Of a stretch of DNA of 64,000 nt, positions 1 through 13,099 are shown one piece after another. Positions within the stretch are counted from its first letter, which is position 1, and every line of letters starts with the position of its first letter. The position numbers were made by a program, and so were the translations under genes. Under the pieces are notes generated by a model. The model had not been told where the DNA came from and did not search any database. It saw nothing but the letters and a program-made list of their open reading frames with translations. The DNA is from Protula sp. h YS-2021. Lineage: Eukaryota > Annelida > Polychaeta > Sabellida > Serpulidae. The DNA lies in contig OX457028.1 in assembly GCA_949752745.1 (NCBI GenBank), forward strand, positions 28,854,445 through 28,918,444. Reading direction: 5' to 3'.

Positions 1-2261
1 GAGATCAGCTCAATCTTCGATCCGCTAGGCCTCGTGGACCGAGTCCTGCTACCCAGCCGACAGATGCTCCAAGAACTCTGCCGAGACGACGTAGAATGGG
101 ACCAACGCCAGGCCGACAGAGCCAGGCCGACAGATGGAGACTCTGGGTTGCCAGCCTAGCCGCCATGCAGATGTTCTAGATACCCCGCCACTACGCAGTG
201 CACCTGGGGAACGCGGTCACCGACGTTCAACTGCACGTCTTTTCCGACGCCAGTGAGCGAGGGTATGGCGCCTGCGCCTACTTAAGGATGACAGACGTGG
301 ATGGCAACACCGCCTGCCAACTAGTGCTAGGAAAGTCACGTGTTGCCCCGATGAAAACACAGACGCTGCCCCGCTTAGAGTTGACAGCGGCAGTGGTCGG
401 GGCGAGACTGGCCGGCCAATGCCTGAGGGAACTGGACCATCAAATCACCCGCGTAACCATGTGGACGGACTCGATGATTGTTCTGGGCTACGTCACCAAA
501 GGGAGACGGCGCATCAAGACCTTCGTAGCCAACCGCCTGACGACCATTCTTGAGACTACGGAGCCGGAACAGTGGCACCACGTGGACGGAAAACAGAATC
601 CCGCCGACCTGGCGTCCAGAGGAATCGCCCCTGACGACTCTGCTGCCATGAAGATATGGCTGGAGGGACCGACCTTTCTACAAAGGCCGGAGTCGGAATG
701 GACAACCACGCCATCGGCACCAGAAACCCCTGAAGACGACCCGGAGTTGAAGGCGGAAGTCAACGTTGCAGCGGCCACTACGGACCCAGACCCACTCCAG
801 AGACTGATAGAATGCTACAGCAACCTGAGAAAACTACGCCGTCACACCGCCTGGTGGCGCCGCTTTGCTGCCGGTAAACGCGGAACTGAACCCTTGACGG
901 CCGAATAGATCCAGAACGCCGAAGTAGCCTTAGTCCGGGTTGTGCAGAGCCTGAGCTTCCCGGAGGAGTATCGAAGCCTGGAGTCCAGGGACAAGATAAA
1001 GAAGGGAAGCAAGTTAGTCTCGCTCGACCCGCGACTAGAAAACGGAATTTTAGTGGTGCGAGGACGACTACAATAGAGCCCACTGCCCGAGAGCGCCAAG
1101 CACCCTCGTATCATGCCCGTAAAGCATCTGACGTCACTGATCATCCGCGACGAACACGAGTGCCAACACCATTCGGGTACCAATCACGTGCTTGCCACCG
1201 TTCGGCAGAGGTACTGGGTGATCCATGGACGCGCCGTCGTAAAACGCCAGCTGAAGCAGTGCCTGATGTGTCGACGTCTCTTCAGCTCCCGAAAAACCCA
1301 ACAAATGGCCCCACTGGTGGAAGAGAGATTGAACCCGGTCGATCCCCCCTTCACGTATGTGGGGATCGATTATTTTGGACCGATCCTTGTAAAATGCCGC
1401 CGATCGACCGTGAAACGATGGGGATGCCTGTTCACGTGCCTTGCCTCAAGAGCCATCCACATTGAAGTAGTCCATAGTCTGAATGCAGCGAGCTTCATTT
1501 CCGCGCTGAATCGCTTCTGCAGCCGCCGAGGCCGTCTCAAGGTGGTGTACAGCGACAATGGGACAAATTTTGTGGGTGCCGAGAAGGAACTGAGGGAAGA
1601 GCTGGAATCGTGGGCAGACGACATCGGGATCCAAACCGCCGACTACGGGATCGACTGGCGCTTCAACCCACCTCACGCTAGCCACCGTGGAGGCGCCACA
1701 GAACGGATAATCAGAAGCGTCAGGAAGATCCTGTTTACCATAACCCGCGACCAGCCGCTCACGGACGAGATGCTCCTGACAACACTCGCCGAAGCCGAGC
1801 GGAACGTGAACGACCGACCACTCACCTACTCAGGAGACGACCCTAACGACCTAGAAGTTCTCACTCCGGCAAAGCTGGTTCTGCTGCGCTCAAATGGCTC
1901 CCGACCTATAGGGAAATTTACCGAGGACGAGAACTACACGCGTCGTTGGTGGCGCCGCGCGCAGCATTTGGCCAATGTTTTCTGGAAGCGCTGGCTGAAA
2001 GAATACGTGCAGACACTAAAGGAAAGGCCTTGCTGGAGGACAGCTCGTGAGAATCGGCGCCCCGGAGATGTCGTCCTCATCCGTGATACCAACACACCCA
2101 GAGGACAGTGGCCGATCGGACTGGTGCTAGAAGTACAGCCAAGCCGCGACGGGCTGGTTCGGGCCGTCAAGCTACGCAGCCGAGGAAAACAGGTTCAACG
2201 ACCAGTAACGGAACTAGTGAACCTTGAAGACCGAACGAGGCCGACCGAAGAAACAGAGTAA
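1..2261 (+). pseudogene. BEL/Pao retrotransposon pol fragment (RT end, RNase H, integrase), decayed
   Basis: This is the 3' half of a BEL/Pao Pol polyprotein; the 5' half lies left of the window. Frame 1 (1-126) encodes the RT-RNase H connection typical of Pao elements (SSIFDPLGLV, then LLPSRQMLQELCR). A short duplication of GCCGACAGAGCCAG moves the reading to frame 3. From 135 to 2261 a single frame then runs through RNase H (VFSDASERGYGA, MWTDSMIVLGY, NPADLASRGI), an H2C2 zinc-binding motif (HECQHHSG to QCLMCRR), the integrase core (IDYFGPI, YSDNGTNF, RGGATERIIRS) and a C-terminal domain (RWWRRAQHLANVFWKRW, RPGDVVLIRD). Three in-frame TAG codons interrupt it at 177-179, 906-908 and 1074-1076, so it is most likely dead. 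The family call follows from the RT/RNase H and DUF5641-like C-terminal motifs; a BLAST or Pfam search was not possible here. Confidence 0.88.
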
Positions 2262-2654
2262 TGACGTCAGTTCCAGCCGCAGAGGGGTCCCCTTTGTTGC
2301 GTGCACTGCTCTGCGGTCCATGGAATGGTGAACTTGGAGGTTCCACCCGGAGTATTCTGGAAGCTTCGCTCCAGCGGGAGAGTGTTAAATTCATCAAGTT
2401 CCATATCACGAACTATCGTTCCGTAAATGTTTTTGGACGGTTTAAAAATATGTACCGTATTTTTATGGGTTTCAACTTCGTTATCGAAATATGTCGAGTT
2501 CGGTATCGTTGTGTTCATCAGAGTATGCTCTTTACAATGCGCTTTTTAAAACTGCTTTAAAATTTAATTTCGGTTAATAAATTAAGTTTTAATAATTTCT
2601 GTATTTTTTAAATTCGAAAGTTAATTGCATTCATGTCATTGGGGTTAACGCTTG

Positions 2655-2829
2655 CCCCTAATTGCAATTAGTGTCAGCGGCGCACGACATCTCCAGTGTT
2701 AGGATCAAGTTCGCCTGCTCGCTAATCCTGACATCGCTTACTCGCTCAGCCCCTTAATTGGAGTTAGTACCAGCGCCGCACGACATCTCCGCTGTTAGGA
2801 TTAATTTAGCCTGCCCGCTAATCCCAACA
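2655..2829 (+). repeat. imperfect tandem duplication (~97-bp period) in the probable LTR
   Basis: Two copies share the core CGCACGACATCTCC, then TGTTAGGAT, then GCTAATCC (2655-2733 and 2752-2829). Duplicated enhancer-like blocks upstream of a TATA box are common in LTRs; function is inferred only. Confidence 0.6.
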
Positions 2830-2921
2830 GGGTTTACTCAGTCAGAGCGGGTGGTATGCCTTACTCGTTAGCCTTAACCAATCACGTTCCAGAACCAAAT
2901 TACTCCGGTGAATCCAAAGCG

Positions 2922-2929
2922 TATATAAG
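2922..2929 (+). promoter_or_regulatory. TATA box of the probable BEL/Pao LTR
   Basis: TATATAAG sits in a GC-richer context (AAAGCGTATATAAGCGGCGC) about 540 bp inside the probable LTR, suitable for Pol II initiation of the retroelement transcript. Inference from motif and position. Confidence 0.5.
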
Positions 2930-3506
2930 CGGCGCTTTTTGGTGTAAAAATCAGTACAACTTGAAATCATAAGAATTTCTGCTCTACGACGAATCAGCAA
3001 CGGAGTTGAATTCACTTGTGAACTTCACAGCGGATAACAACAATAGCGGAATATGGTTAAGTTATTGTGAAAAATAGCAAGAATTCAAGTGGAAACTGTA
3101 AATTTCATAGGAGTTTAAGGGATAGTTAACAGTATTTCAGGCTTGTAGATTGGAAGACCGCAATATCTGGTATGTTCTGTCGTGTTATAAGTACGCATTA
3201 AGGTTAAATTGTAGCATTTTTTGTGGGCTTCCTGTGTTGGTTTTAGTCAGAAAAATTTTTGAGTTGAGTATCGGAACCTCTATACGGCTTCACCGTAAAA
3301 TGGGTGTTTGCATTACGCTTAGAATTATATTTTCGCATGTTTCTTAATTGTTGTTTATTCTCTGTTATCACGCAGAGAATCATTGTCCGAAGTCAACGTC
3401 CAACGCGGAATAAAACTTGCACTGCATTACTCAATTGCTGGTCTTTCTTATCTGAAATTAATACATTAGAGCCGAATAAATTCGCGTGGTTTCGAGTACA
3501 TACAAA

Positions 3507-3542
3507 AGCACTGTCGAGTCCAACGGTGGACTCGACAGTGCT
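3507..3542. repeat. perfect 16-bp inverted repeat (hairpin)
   Basis: The arm AGCACTGTCGAGTCCA is followed by a 4-nt loop (ACGG) and its exact complement TGGACTCGACAGTGCT. It lies in otherwise featureless AT-rich DNA after the BEL remnant. Function unknown. Confidence 0.8.
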
Positions 3543-3638
3543 CTTGATCTCAGATATAAGTTGTAATATACCCATTGCGAAGCTTACCGGCATCTATCAA
3601 TTTTGTTAAGCATTCTTTAAAGACATCACATAATTCAC

Positions 3639-4055
3639 TTACGTACTCTGATCAACCAGGTCTGTTACAATTAACGGTCTTACTTTATGCAAATATTTTT
3701 GAGGATGCATCCTGTAAAGAGTTGACAATGCCGCGATACAAAAAAAATCAAATGCTTTGCGATGATTAAGGTTTCTACAATTCATAATTTTACAGAACAG
3801 AACTTCTTTTGGTAAGCAGATATTAGCTAACAGTTGATCCGTAATCAAGCAATATTTTTTTAATCTTTCATCTTTGATTTCGCTCCACTTGAGTCTATCA
3901 TAATAACTATTATTATCATTACATATTTCGGGTGCACCACCAGCATCAAACATTACATGCAAGGGCATATGATCCTCAGCAGTAACAGGGTATAAAACAT
4001 TCATGCTACATGTAAGATCACAGAAATGAGAGCTGCATACAATATGATCAAACAA
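3639..4055 (-). pseudogene. LINE-type non-LTR retrotransposon fragment (C-terminus of APE endonuclease and linker)
   Basis: The reverse strand has a 138-codon open stretch. It starts FDHIVCSS, reaches EDHMPLHVMFD, which resembles the final (S)DH-P-hydrophobic motif of exonuclease-endonuclease-phosphatase domains, and continues with a linker (LKWSEIKDERLKKY, LPKEVLFCKIMNC) of the kind that precedes the RT in marine LINE ORF2 proteins. No RT motifs follow, so it is a short fragment. The family call is from pattern only. Confidence 0.5.
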
Positions 4056-4060
4056 AATGC

Positions 4061-4652
4061 ATAAATCACTTTGTATTCAATTCTGTTAACTTTTATTATG
4101 TCCTTTGTGTGTCAGATAGTGCACACGAGTGACTACATGTTCCAATAGAGTCTATAGACGAAAATGAAAAGGTAAACGAATAAACTGTATAAATAGCAAT
4201 TAGAAGACAAACTATTTTCTCTTGTCTGTCACTACCATTTTAAAATTAAAAATTCAGAGCTTTGCAGCCAACGTCGCACATTACTACTCAAATAAAACAA
4301 ATTGTTGCAACACTATATAGATAAATTTAAATAAACATTTTCAATGATCCAATTTTTTAAAACTTCTAGAATATTAAGCTTTATATACAGTATAAAACTA
4401 GAAAATAAAAAAGTGCACACAAAGAAGCAAATAATTTTACTTGCAACTACTAACCTTAAGGCTAGGGCTTAAATGGACGACCTATAGCTTAAGAAATTAC
4501 CACAATGAATGCAGTTTTAAAACTCCCTGGATGTCACGACTTACTTTAGGAAATGGCCGGAACTGCATGGCAAACCTACTTTTCAAAAAACATGAAGGAC
4601 AATTATTCGTATTCAATTATTTATTTTACAGACACGTCCTAAATTGGGGGCC
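4061..4652. other. no gene recognised
   Basis: AT-rich DNA with no supported coding frame, RNA gene or clear repeat. Confidence 0.5.
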
Positions 4653-4735
4653 CAGTTGCGGAGTGGTTCAGACGCATGTCAGCCATGCAGTTGTGGTTCT
4701 GTAGACCGGGTTCGAATTCCGCTCGTGGTCAGGAA
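4653..4735 (+). repeat. tRNA-derived SINE head (A and B boxes)
   Basis: GCGGAGTGGTTCAGACGC resembles a tRNA 5' end with an A box. GGGTTCGAATTCC at about 4709-4721 is a near-perfect Pol III B box (GGTTCRANNCC). The intervening arms do not fold into a clean cloverleaf and the downstream tail (AATAGTGACAATTTGCAAACCC...) is not tRNA. A SINE or tRNA pseudogene is therefore more likely than a working tRNA. Confidence 0.6.
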
Positions 4736-6345
<1,610 letters not shown>

Positions 6346-6348
6346 TGT

Positions 6349-6540
6349 GTGTTCACCTTCCTCCTAGGGCTGGCTTCCGGTGAACGCAGTGGGGAGCTCC
6401 ATGCATTGGAAAATGTGTTTGTAGTAAATCGCTGCTGGGACAAAGTGGTTCTAAAACTCAAGCCTTCCTTTCTGGGTAAGACCCACATCGTCACTATGGG
6501 TTTCGGGACATTTGGGAACATTTGGGAACCTAACCAAAGA
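6349..6540 (+). pseudogene. DIRS-like tyrosine recombinase fragment (copy 1)
   Basis: The translation reads FTFLLGLASGERSGELHAL, then PSFLGKTHIVTMGFGTFG. FLLxLASGxRxxEL is the Arg-I box of DIRS-type tyrosine recombinases; the Arg in SGER would be catalytic. The same segment occurs at 12743-12920 with a closely related sequence. No in-frame His-x-x-Arg or Tyr box follows, so only a fragment remains, joined to an unrelated non-LTR remnant from 6621 on. Confidence 0.6.
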
Positions 6541-6620
6541 TATTACAAAACCATTTCCAGTTACGTTAAACGTGTGATATTTATAGCTAACAGCAGAGTA
6601 GCCAGACTCTATTTTTGGAA

Positions 6621-7400
6621 ATGGAAACAAGGCGCATCCGCTTCGCCATTGCCTCGGTTTACGACGTATTGCCAACTCCATCCAATCTCTGCACGTGGAG
6701 GATGCGTGAGGACCCTTTATGTAAGCTTTGCGGCAAGAAAGGAACTCTATAGCACGTGCTGGCAGCCTGCACACAAGCTTTAGCTGATGGGAGATATACT
6801 TGGCGGCACAACCAGGTACTGGAAGCCCTGGCGGCAAGCATAGACAAGGCCAGAAGGCGCGGGAGTGCCCACCAACGTTGTAACGGCCTACAGTTCATCC
6901 AGTTTGTCCGAGAAACTGGAGCGAGTGGCGCGAGGCAGGCGAGACCATCACCAGGAGGGATACTAGGAGCGAGTGGCGATTGGGAAATGCGGGCGGATGT
7001 GATGAGACAGATGAGCTTTTCTCAGCACATAGTTGCAACAAACCTGCGACCGGATATAGTCCTGTGGTCGCAGGCAAGCAGAACAGTCGTGCCAGTCGAG
7101 CTGACGGTGCCGTATGAGGAGCGAGTAGACGAGGCGCACGAGCGGAAGCTACTTAAGTATCAAGAACTTGTAGACCAGTGCCGAGGCAAAGGCTGGAAGA
7201 CGTGGTGTTTCCCAGTGGAGGTGGGGTGCCGCGGTTTCCCGGCTCAATCGCTGTGGAGGGCACTTGGTATGCTCGGCGTAATGGGGAAGGAGAGAAGAAA
7301 GATGCTAAAAGAGACGGGTGAGAGAGCAGAAAAGGCCTCTCTGTGGATTTGGAGCAAGAGAGAAGAGAAAAAAAGCTTACCGGTTCCGAGTGGGGTCTGA
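6621..7400 (+). pseudogene. C-terminus of an RLE-type non-LTR retrotransposon (CCHC plus PD-(D/E)XK-like endonuclease)
   Basis: One frame from 6621 encodes RIRFAIASVYDVLPTPSNL, then a Cys-His knuckle (CKLCGKKGTL, stop, HVLAAC), a linker rich in Arg and Ala, and a block RPDIVLWSQ...VVPVELTVPYEERVDEAHERKLLKY followed by VEVGCRGF. The PD, ELT and ERK residues are laid out as in the restriction-like endonuclease of RLE LINEs. A TAG codon at 6750-6752 splits the knuckle, and the RT core upstream is missing. The element is dead. Alternatively it could be the RLE-like tail found in large fish and coral retroelement proteins; the family cannot be fixed by eye. Confidence 0.6.
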
Positions 7401-10200
7401 TCAACTCCACTGGCCCACTTCTGGAGATCGTCGATGCAAGGGCCGAAACGACCATTGAAGGAAGACGCATCCTGACGATCGAACCGGTATTCTGCGACGC
7501 GGTGTCGTTTTCAAAATAGTTGGTAGAACGTAGGGTCAAGTCACATCAAGTTAGGTAGGTAGCAATCTAGCTAAATGAAAAAAAGCGAGCGCGTGGTTTC
7601 AAGCAGTCCCCGGAGGCCAAGAGCAGAGGAGGAAAGCAATAGCAATGACGCCATTCTTCTAGAAATTAGTGACTGTGATATTTTTTTAATTGAAGACTTA
7701 CGCTTTGTACATGGACACGTGCCCTAATACGCTAGCGAGCAGTTGTGGTTTATGTACAAAGGGCTAGCTATCATCTCACCACTTTGCTTTAGAGTTTTAG
7801 TTATATAATGTTCAGATTTTTTCTCATTATTATTATTATTATATTATTTGTTATTATTATCATTATTATTAGTATTTGTAATCTTATTTTTATTGCTGTT
7901 AATATTTTAGATTTTCGCAAATTCGTCTCTCTACAGATGTGTCACCAAACTTCGGTTGGGCGTACCATCCGCAGGGGGACAGGTGGCGTTACAGCAAGAA
8001 GGAAGGATAACATAGGCTATGTTTTCTTCGTTTGTATTCCTAGACGAGTTGAATTTTTGCTTTCGGTCTGAAAAAGGGAGAAGGAGTAAGAGCTAAGTGT
8101 GCAGAGGGTTGAGCCTTCCCAGAAGATGGCTCTCCCTAGATGGTCTTAACCAGTTATGGAACAAGTCCTGTTGGACTGCCTTCTATGGTTCTGCCCAGAT
8201 GGGCTTTCCCACTCTAAAATTTGTGTTATTGTGGGAAGTGCCTCTCTTCCAGTTGGCTTTATTTTGTGGGTTCACCCACCTTTTTACGTGGTCATATGTT
8301 AATTCCGCATGGATATTGAATTTTTTATTTAATTAAAATTCTCAAAAGGTATTTTTATTTCGCAAAAGCTATTGTTCACTTATCGCCGTCTTTCGAAGTG
8401 ATTTCCTTTTTGCAGTAAATCAACGCATAAATATGAATGACACTGTTTCATATTTGCGTTGGTGGTAGGTAAACAAAGGCACTAAGCATTGCTTTATTTG
8501 GTAATGTAGTAGGCCAACTAGGCTGGCAAAACTCATATAAATATCACGTGTCCACATTCCTTTTTTCCCACAGGAAACAGGCGTGTTGTCTTAAAAAAGA
8601 TAGGATGTTCTTGGATTTTTTATTTTCTCTCAGGATAGCAAGGCGTTTTTTCTTGTAATTAATACTACTTACTGCAGTCCATTCCTTTAGTGCTTGATAG
8701 CTGATATTTTTGTAAACCTCCAGAAGTACTTCAGAACCACTGGAACCTGAGTTGCTGGTCATCAGTAAGCAATAACGGTAACTTTTCTGCACAGCATTCT
8801 TTCTGTCTGTTGGGTTATTTGTGTCAGATTGTGTGTTACGAGGCACAAGGACAGGTTTTTTTTGTTTGTGCCTTGGTGTCCAGAGCCCCCCCCCCCCCCC
8901 ACTGCCATTGGCTTGCCAGGACGGTGTGGGTTATACATTTCGAGATAGATTCTCGCGGTTGCCACTGCTCATCTCGTTCTCTGTGGTCTCGTTGGGATTG
9001 AGTGGCTCTGTCCAGCTGGGAAGAGGCACAACTTCTACTGAGTAGCAGTGGGATATCTCATCTAGGGTAGCTCTTGCCTCTCCCCAGAAGCTTAGAAGAA
9101 GAGGGGTGGCTTACTAGTGGGTTGTGCAGCTGTGATTTATTGCCTGGTTATTTGCCTGTAGATAGGGTTGAAGCAGAGGAAGCGATACATAAGACGACGT
9201 GGGAAGAGGATAACATTTGAATCGGATGTGAAAATTTGTCTCATAGCAAATGCAAAGCAATCAAGACAAACTGACAAAGACAGTTAGGAGATATGCCTGT
9301 CAGGACACGAAAAAGGGTCACGGGACCGGCACAGGAACGCCCATCTCCCCATCGATAGCGTACTCTACGCCCCTGCTGCCGGAAGATATCCCCTTCAAGG
9401 ATATTGTTAAGAAGATCAGCGAGGGTAGCAGCGGGAAACCCTTTTGTTGACAATGATAAGCTCCATCCCATATGTATCACCTGCCAGTGCGAAGCAAAGG
9501 AGCAGGAGGCTTTACTAGCCCTGACAACGGTTCCGTAGTGGCTAGACAGCGGGAATTTCAAAAGGGGTTTGGATGATTCGGCCCTTTACCTATTCGGCCG
9601 TTAACCGATTTGGCCCTTTGTGGATGATTTGGCACCACATCCTCGGTTCGGCCCTTTATCGATTTTGGTTGATTCGGCACGTTTTATCATTATTTTTCTT
9701 TTTTGAAAGGGAGGGGGTTGGAGTAAAAATGGACTGTAGTCTATTCTGTTGATAAAAGAGGCCAGATAAAGAATTTTATATTGTGATGAAAGGTAGCTGA
9801 ACAATTCAAAAATGTAATTGTGGGATTTCAGGTAAATAAAGAACAATGAGTCTGCCTTCAACTGCAATGAATTTTACGTGTGATCTCTGGTGCGTGAAAT
9901 GCAATCTATAGACTTTAAATCGAAACTAAGTGTTTCGACTGATATGCAGAACAAACGGCTTATTACAACTCCGGCTGTGAAGTGCAATTTGATCAAGAGC
10001 TTGGGAAAGCATGCATTTCTTGAGGAGAGTACAAAAAATTAAACTATTTTAAGAGTTGTGGTGTATAAAATGTGGTGTGTCCCCGTTTCAAGCAGTAATA
10101 CTAGACTATAGGACATTTTGTTTTATTTTATGTCAACCGAACATCAGATGTTTACATGTATTTTGCACAGGTCAGATCTGTGGTATGTAAAATGTAGTGG
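7401..10200. other. no gene recognised; (TTA)n tract and short retroelement-like traces
   Basis: Contains a (TTA)n-rich stretch at 7828-7875, a C tract at about 8887-8900 and a few short copies of a TTCGGCCCTTTA-like motif at 9578-9680. A segment near 7935-7990 weakly resembles 13095-13150 next to the second tyrosine-recombinase copy. No coding gene is supported. Confidence 0.5.
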
Positions 10201-11309
10201 GTTATGAGGCAACTATCAGTGAAATATGATTCCGATTAAGTCTCTGGAGCAACCAGCGCCAAGAACAGTCTGGATGCCAACCGGACTCAGATATTCCCCT
10301 GGAGGAAAAGGACGCAAGGCTGCTGGAGGATTTGGCTAGGCAGACGTTAAATATCACCTTCATGCGCAACCATGCACTCAAAGCCCTAAAGGACGCTTTA
10401 AATGAGTAAGAAATCACAGATCCAGTGATTTTAAAGCTGTTTGGGTGTGTAAATAGCCACCAGGGACACCGCAAAAATTGCTGCGCACCAGCTAACGTCT
10501 GTGATCTAGTTACGCCATGACGCCTTCTTCTTCTATTGCTGGTCATCCATCAAAGGGGCGCGGGAGCTATGTCATACATACATTTTTAGCCAGACGAAGC
10601 CCTTTTAACCACGGAAGTGGTGAGAGCCAACCTAAAACATAGAACCTTGTGTCAAGATCTTACTCAACCCAGACGCCCCCACTCACGAGGTCCCTCCAGT
10701 AGGGCCTCAAGCAATAGAGCAGAGGTGACAGGGCCAGTTCTCACCACTCAACCCTCGCCAAGAAGCAACGGCAGTTTCCAGGCCTTGTAGTAGTACAGGT
10801 AACCGTAACACAGGCACCATGTAGAGCTGAGGAACCCATCCCTATGCAATGCCGTTCGTTTATCAAAAGAAATAGAGGGCTTGCTGAACTGAATAAAGTC
10901 TTGGCATATAGGAAGAAAGCTAGTGAATTTTTCAAGGTCTGAGAGAAGACGGGGCCCCTCAACCAATCCTCAGGTGGCTCCTTCGTTTAAGAGGGAGTGC
11001 ATCGAGTTAAAATTCCGTCCATCTCCCACCATCAAAAAGCTCCCAAAGAGCTGATTTCCACTGCATGATCCAAGGGGTTTTTTTTTAAAACAAGGGATTA
11101 AAAAAATTCCGAGAAGGCTCCGAAGTAAGCTTTTTTACAGTCGGATTTTTCCTGTTCACTAAAGAACGGTGATGGATTTGTCAGGTTTAAACCAATTCCT
11201 ACAACCCACCACGTTTCAAATGGATAGGCACAGGAAATCAAGAAATATTTTAACACGGAATGTAGGTGACGTCGGGACATCTTCACGTAGCCACAAATTT
11301 ATCCAGTCG

Positions 11310-11560
11310 AAAGTATCCATGCATCCAGACAGGGAAAAAGAGGCACTAGTTTCTGGCACTTACGTTCTACCTGCCAACTGCTCCGTACTTGTTTTCACAG
11401 ATCAGGAAGGTCCTCAAGACTTGGGCCAGACTCTAACGCATGCTAGTGTTTCAGTATCTAGACAATTGGTTCCCAGCAGATCTAGATAAAGCTCAGACTT
11501 GTCTCCAACCCCTAACCACAGTGAGACAGGCACTGAATTCAGGGATTTTGGCGAACACTT
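11310..11560 (+). pseudogene. reverse transcriptase fragment, DIRS-like, frameshifted
   Basis: MHPDREKEALVSG in one frame, then LPTAPYLFSQIRKVLKTWAR, then after a TAA at 11434-11436 MLVFQYLDNWFPADL. These match the order HP(E/D)xxx, (L)STAPxxFTxxxxxxxxxxR, VxxYLDDW in DIRS-type reverse transcriptases; the catalytic YLDD appears here as YLDN. Frameshifts and stops show decay. It lies 5' of a tyrosine recombinase remnant, the gene order expected for a DIRS element. Confidence 0.55.
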
Positions 11561-12518
11561 CAAAGCCAGAGCTCACTGAAGCTGTCGAAAGGTACTTGTT
11601 CCCCACAACTGCCATCGAAACACATCAGTTGGCTAGAGTTAAGAGTAGCGTGGATAGACCAGTCTCAGTTGCCGCCTACCCTGACAGACACAGCCATTAA
11701 AGTGCTATTGAACAACCCCAAGGCTATAGCCTATCTTCGCGAGCAGGGAAGCACTCGGTCGAGTGAGCTTACCCAATTGACCGGGGATATCCTATGTTTT
11801 GCGAGGGTTCACATCTTTCTGCTCTCTCGATGTGCTGGCGGACCTGGTGTGAGAGCGGGCACAGTAGTGCCTGGGCAAGTGCTCATTCAGATGGATAGTG
11901 ACTTATTCCTCCCTACATAGCCCCCCTCCCTCCTACATAGATCTGTTAGCCAACTCACTTCCACCTGAATTCCAAGGTATGTCTTAGCCTGTCAAGACCC
12001 ACAAGTTTGGGGGGCTAGATGCACTGAAGTTTCAGTGGTCAGAGCAGATAATGTATGCCGCACAGGCAATCCTAACTTATTTATTTGCAGAATGCCATTG
12101 TTCATGGGAGCAGGGTCATTGGGATCGCACCGCTGCAACCAGAAGTTCTGTAGTTTACCCTGCTGTCACGTTGTCGGATGGAGAAGTGTCTACAGGTCTC
12201 ATACCACAGGCGCCTACTACTCCAACGACACTGGGAACGCCCCACCCCGCCCCGCATCTCTCAGACCTAACAGTTTGGTTCCTGTCACTAGCTTTTTGAA
12301 AACTAAGAATTTTTCTGAAGGAGTGATGCATAACATTACCTAGATTCATAAGCCATTGACAACCAAGGTCTTTAGGTCCCAATGGAACAAGTTTTCAATC
12401 TGGTGTGAAATAACAAAAACTTGACCCTTAAAGGGCCTGTCCAAGGGTGATAGCTGGTTTTCTTAATTATTTTAATTATTTACATGATGAGTTTCAACTG
12501 AGACCCTCATGAATAGAG

Positions 12519-13090
12519 GGATATAGATCAGCCATCGCTGCCTCTTTGAAGTCAATCACAGGCTACGACACAGGACAAGACCGTTCCTTCTCTCAACATA
12601 TCAATCATTTTAAGCTTATTGTCCCCCCCCCCCAAATCAGGCCAAATGTAGTTCAATTGGATCTGGCGCTAGTTTTGGGTTATTTGTCTAGCAGCATAAT
12701 TTTCTGGGGAGACAAAGGTTAACCCTAGAATGGTGACTCAAATTTACATTTCTCCTAGGTTTAGCATCAGGCAAACGTAAGGGAGAGCTTTATCCCCTAG
12801 AAAAAGAAGTTTTGGCTCCTGAAATACAGCATTCCTAAACCAAAGCCATCCCTATTGGGAAGACACATATAGCGACGAGGGGCCTGGGCACCTTTGAAAA
12901 AATTAGGCTTCCATCCTTTCTCAACAAGTGCTATCCCAGGCTCCTTTGTGCCCCGTTCAGTTTCTGATTAGGCAACTACAGTTATCAAACGAATGTCGGT
13001 CAAAAGTCCAGAAAGGATTCCTTGCACTTTATTCAGACAGTTCAGTTAGCAGAAATCCTAGTAATTCTAGTCGTTTTTTTCGTTTATTAT
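12519..13090 (+). pseudogene. DIRS-like tyrosine recombinase (copy 2), frameshifted
   Basis: The N-terminal core-binding part reads GYRSAIAASLKSITGYDTGQ (12519 on). After frame changes, FTFLLGLASGKRKGELYPLE (12743 on) gives the Arg-I box, IGKTHIATRGLGTFE matches copy 1 at 6349-6540, and LCPVQFLIRQLQLS then ALYSDSSVSRNPSNSS resemble the region before the His-x-x-Arg box. Several stops are present. With the RT trace at 11.3 kb this is a decayed DIRS element; no intact catalytic set remains. Confidence 0.6.
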
Positions 13091-13099
13091 GTGCCTTAC

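Larger units (their letters stand above)
2383..3140 (+). repeat. probable 3' LTR of the BEL/Pao element (right edge uncertain)
   Basis: A purine-rich stretch (CAGCGGGAGAG) just 3' of the integrase stop is followed at 2383 by TGTTAAATTC, the expected polypurine tract and TG start of an LTR. A TATA box lies about 540 bp in. No second LTR is in the window, so the right edge cannot be set from the sequence; 3140 is only a rough bound. Confidence 0.4.

Noticed and set aside
8544..8846. 100-codon minus-strand open stretch
   Set aside because: No recognisable motif, no neighbours and composition of non-coding DNA.
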